Assembly (NCBI RefSeq): GCF_020379485.1
Contig: NC_063438.1
Span: 2,232,001-2,296,000, forward strand
Reading direction: 5' to 3'
Length of the DNA: 64,000 nt
Origin: Brassica napus
Taxonomy: Eukaryota > Streptophyta > Magnoliopsida > Brassicales > Brassicaceae
In this document: positions 61,215 through 64,000 of the stretch, one piece after another
Numbering within the stretch: position 1 is the first letter of the stretch
Layout: the number at the start of each line of letters is the position of its first letter
Notes under the pieces: model-generated
The model's database searches: none
What the model was told of the DNA's origin: nothing
The model's input: the letters and a program-made list of their open reading frames with translations, nothing else
Program-made: the position numbers and the translations under genes

Positions 61215-62721
61215 TTATAACAATTGCCAGTCATCTTCTTCTCCATGTTCTTCTTCTCTATCCTCCACAAACTCGCAGCTGCTGTGGTGGTTAACCAAGC
61301 TGTGGGTTTGAGTGACGGTGAACAACGGAGCGCCTTTTGATTCCTCAGCTAGTGTCGATGCTCGGTGACACAAGTCATCGAAGTCAGCTTTGTCGCGGCA
61401 ATAGAATCCGAGAGCTAGTGATGGGTCAAGTGATTCCAATGGAACGTAACGAAGCACACTGATGCAGAGTAAAAAACACTTAAGATTCTGAAGATAACTG
61501 GTCAAGTGAATAGATAAGAGTGATGAAAACTTACTTGCAATGATAGGAGGAGGTGTCAACAACATCTAGAGTTTCCTTGTTCACTGTGACCACCTGCTGA
61601 ACATCATGTGGATCAAGGTAGAAACCATTGTCCTCTTGAACGCCAACTATGTAAGTCGAAGCACCTGGCTTTCCACCCAAAACTCCAAGGCTTTGAGGGA
61701 AAGTGAACGTGGCTTTGAGAGATGGAATGTACCTTGGATTCACTCTGTCAAGACCGAGAACCAACGGGACCAAGAGCAGAAGCGGTGCCCACTCATCCTC
61801 TCCTCTCGAGAACTCCACACAAGACTTGATCACATCTTCTATACATAGAACTGGAGCTCCACCTCTCTCCCCATCTTCGCTGCCAGAAACTATATGAATA
61901 GCCATAGGAAGCGAATCACTTTGTTTCCTCTTCTTGCACGCTAACGACTCCCACGACCTACAAATAGCATACGGTCCCACCCATGACCCAGCAGCGAGAC
62001 CATAGGTCTCTCCAACTAGTATAAGATTGTGAATAGAGAAAGCTGAAGCCTCGGAATCACCAAAAGGTTCCAACGTCTCCAAGTACTCCTGCTCAGGCTG
62101 CACTGAGCTAACCTCGGAGTTCTTGTTCCTCCAAGACCTTCCCAGTCTATGGAAAAGCAACGCCTGAGCAAAGAGCATCTGGCTGCTCCGTATCATGCAT
62201 CCCCAGTTTACATCGCTGCTGTAACTCGTGTCCTTAATAGGTTCAAAACCTGTAAAAAAAATAAAACGGTGAATCTTCTGCAATAAACTTGGCTTGAGTT
62301 TGTACAAACCTTTACGATATGTCATCAGTATTCTGGAGGAAAAGTCTTGTTTCAATGCAGCCACTACGCTGCCATCATCTGTTTCTTCATCCTCGGATAA
62401 TTTATAACAGACGCCTAGTAGCCAAAAGTCGCTTGTTGTGCTGGGAAGACCAGTCCTGTTTGGTCCTAAAACACGGTCCTGGAACCTCTTGATCGCACCG
62501 CTCGCCATAGAGACTTTCTTTACAAACGATGTCCAAGTAGCAGCGCAAAGTTGTTTACGCCCCGAAGTTGTAGACGGCTCCCTATACGGTTGAGAAACTG
62601 AGGAAGAAGTCGACCACAAGGTACACTTATTATCACTATGTTCTGAATCTGATGAAACTAGAGGTGTTGGGGGTGATGGAGAACGTTGTTGAGGAACAAA
62701 TCTATCAGTTAAAGCCTTCAT
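61215..62721 (-). CDS. ATG4A: Autophagy cysteine protease ATG4a
   Basis: Three exons on the minus strand: 62310-62721, 61535-62249 and 61215-61458, giving 456 residues. The catalytic Cys is in SSDVNWGCMIRSSQM (about residue 155) and the Asp/His pair in FYLDPHDVQ. It cleaves the C-terminus of ATG8 before lipidation and removes ATG8 from membranes, in the cytosol. Intron 1 is only 60 bases, a multiple of three and without stops, so retention would add 20 residues (LYKLKPSLLQ...). The family sequence RKGFEPI across the junction supports splicing. The C-terminus is acidic and ends EEDDWQLL. Corresponds to At2g44140. Confidence 0.96.
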
Positions 62722-64000
62722 TACCTAGACATGAAGCACCAATTGCAACGTGTCCGTCTCATAGAAGCAAACGCTAAGCCCTGAGGAACCTTATCTGAAA
62801 CAACACACATGAAATACATCAAAACACACTACAAGTAGAAGCAAAACAAAGATGAGCTATAAGCTCCTAACCTCAAACACTAACATAAGAAACTCTTCAT
62901 TACCAGGTTCAGAGGAGTTTAAGACAAAAACCATGTCTTTAAAACATTCTTAATCCACATGTCTATTTAAGAGGGCTTAGGGGTTCATTAGAGACATAAT
63001 AAGCATTCTAATTCAACATGCATACTCTCCTAATTAAAGAAATTATTCAGAAAACCACAAAATACAGAATAAAGATTCAGACTTTTAAGTAATTGAAAAC
63101 GATTCATGTAATAAAAACACAAATTGACAGAGCTAAATAGTAAACGATTTCGTCATCTAATCTAGGTTAGGAACTAACTCTCACAACTCCGAATCATTAG
63201 CAGGAAGCAAAAGGATCATCACCTGAGAGATGGATGGATCAAACAACCGCCAACGAGGCTAAGAAGAAAGAGAAGAAGATCGGTTTCGTGTTGTATCGTC
63301 TTGCTTCTGAGTCCCGTCGAAGATACCTTTACAACGGACAACTAAGGCGAACGTGTGTCTTGTCTCCTTTGGAACACAATCTGAGAATCTCCTCTCTCTA
63401 CTTCTTCAAAGCTCTGATTAGATTTTTTTAATGACGCCTTTATTTGATTTATAAATTAGTTCTCACATAAATCAGGGTTATCATTATCACTCGAGGGTTA
63501 TAAAAAAAATATAAAGATTTGAGACTTTTTTTTTGGTATAAATCCTAGAAAAATAATTATAATATAGTTTTGCTATTTTAAGGTTTCCCGTGAATAATAC
63601 AGTTGCCCAATTGCAAAAAATAAATAAAATAAGGGATTAGCAGCAAATAGAAATGTGATTATCGACAGCGAGTTATGTAATTATCCAACACATAACGCAA
63701 CAATATTGCTACTGGATTGGGCTTTTAAAAAGGCCCATAAAAGCCCAAGACGAGCGTGGTCAACAGTCTTGTTTCTCAATTACTGAAATTTACAGTTTTT
63801 ACCATTCTCAGAAGATACGCAATCATCAAAGTTGGTAGTAAATAAAAAAAAAAAAACTGCCGCTCATTCTCTTCCTCCTTTGTTCGTCTTCTTCTTCTAA
63901 TCTTTACTCTCTCAGATCCGCCATCGTTACTTCCTCTTCAACAACCACCACAGTTATAACTTAAGTCAGAGTTTCGAAATTTCGAATCTTTCATCGTAAT
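62722..64000. other. Divergent upstream region of ATG4A and of the next gene
   Basis: The left part should contain the 5' UTR of ATG4A, with a likely UTR intron and a first exon near 63220-63430. The last 140 bases are CT-rich and resemble a 5' UTR of a plus-strand gene beyond the edge, by synteny a SET-domain histone methyltransferase (At2g44150, ASHH3). No coding sequence of it is seen. Confidence 0.45.
63717..63753. promoter_or_regulatory. Site II (GCCCA) cluster
   Basis: ATTGGGCTTTT, AAAGGCCCAT and AAAGCCCAAG lie within 37 bases. These are TCP-type site II motifs in the divergent promoter between ATG4A and the gene beyond the right edge. Confidence 0.6.

Noticed and set aside
63234..63431. 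Plus-strand frame of 65 codons
   Set aside because: It is opposite to the likely 5' UTR exon of ATG4A and lacks any feature of a real gene.

Overview
The window is nuclear DNA from a Brassicaceae plant. The genes are intron-rich with GT-AG junctions, and the spaces between them are AT-rich and full of plant transposons. The gene order, as I recall the Arabidopsis thaliana annotation, follows At2g43880 to At2g44150: polygalacturonases, HOL methyltransferases, At2g43945, LARP6b, ITPK4, At2g43990, At2g44000, At2g44010, an mTERF, mitochondrial RPL2 C-half, ARL, an ankyrin protein, GDI1, RPL7, KMD3 and ATG4A. Several genes I expect between them are missing (At2g43900, HOL2, OEP37, MLO15). Transposon load plus patchy gene loss fits a mesohexaploid such as Brassica or Raphanus. 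All homology calls were made by eye.

Region 1-9.7 kb: a minus-strand LINE with a frameshift sits next to a lone last exon of a polygalacturonase. An intact four-exon polygalacturonase and an intact eight-exon HOL1 methyltransferase follow. Next is a PIF/Harbinger element carrying a transposase relic and a captured fragment of a SOUL haem-binding gene. Region 9.9-14.7 kb: two Helitron-like elements; the second contains a non-autonomous retroelement with target-site duplications and a 354-residue reading frame. Region 14.7-23.9 kb: AT-rich spacer, a second HOL gene, a conserved plastid-type unknown gene (At2g43945 type) and a 1-kb retroposon upstream of it.

Region 24-38 kb is gene-dense: LARP6b, with a five-copy intronic repeat that copies its own splice acceptor; ITPK4 head-to-head with a Ser-rich unknown protein; a LEA_2 membrane protein; a small basic protein; and an mTERF gene. 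Region 38-49 kb: the nuclear gene for the C-terminal half of mitochondrial ribosomal protein L2, a SINE, ARGOS-LIKE and an ankyrin-repeat gene. Region 49.8-64 kb: Rab GDI1, ribosomal protein L7, a long spacer with a Harbinger-type MITE, the F-box/kelch gene KMD3, autophagy protease ATG4A, and what looks like the start of the next divergent gene at the right edge.

The genes do not form a pathway. They are an ordinary syntenic plant set (cell-wall pectin, volatile methyl halide/thiocyanate production, inositol phosphates, translation in cytosol and mitochondria, vesicle traffic, cytokinin/phenylpropanoid turnover, autophagy). I found no new multi-gene system. The most interesting signals are transposon gene capture, nested insertions, intron structures that could change splicing, and traces of gene loss.
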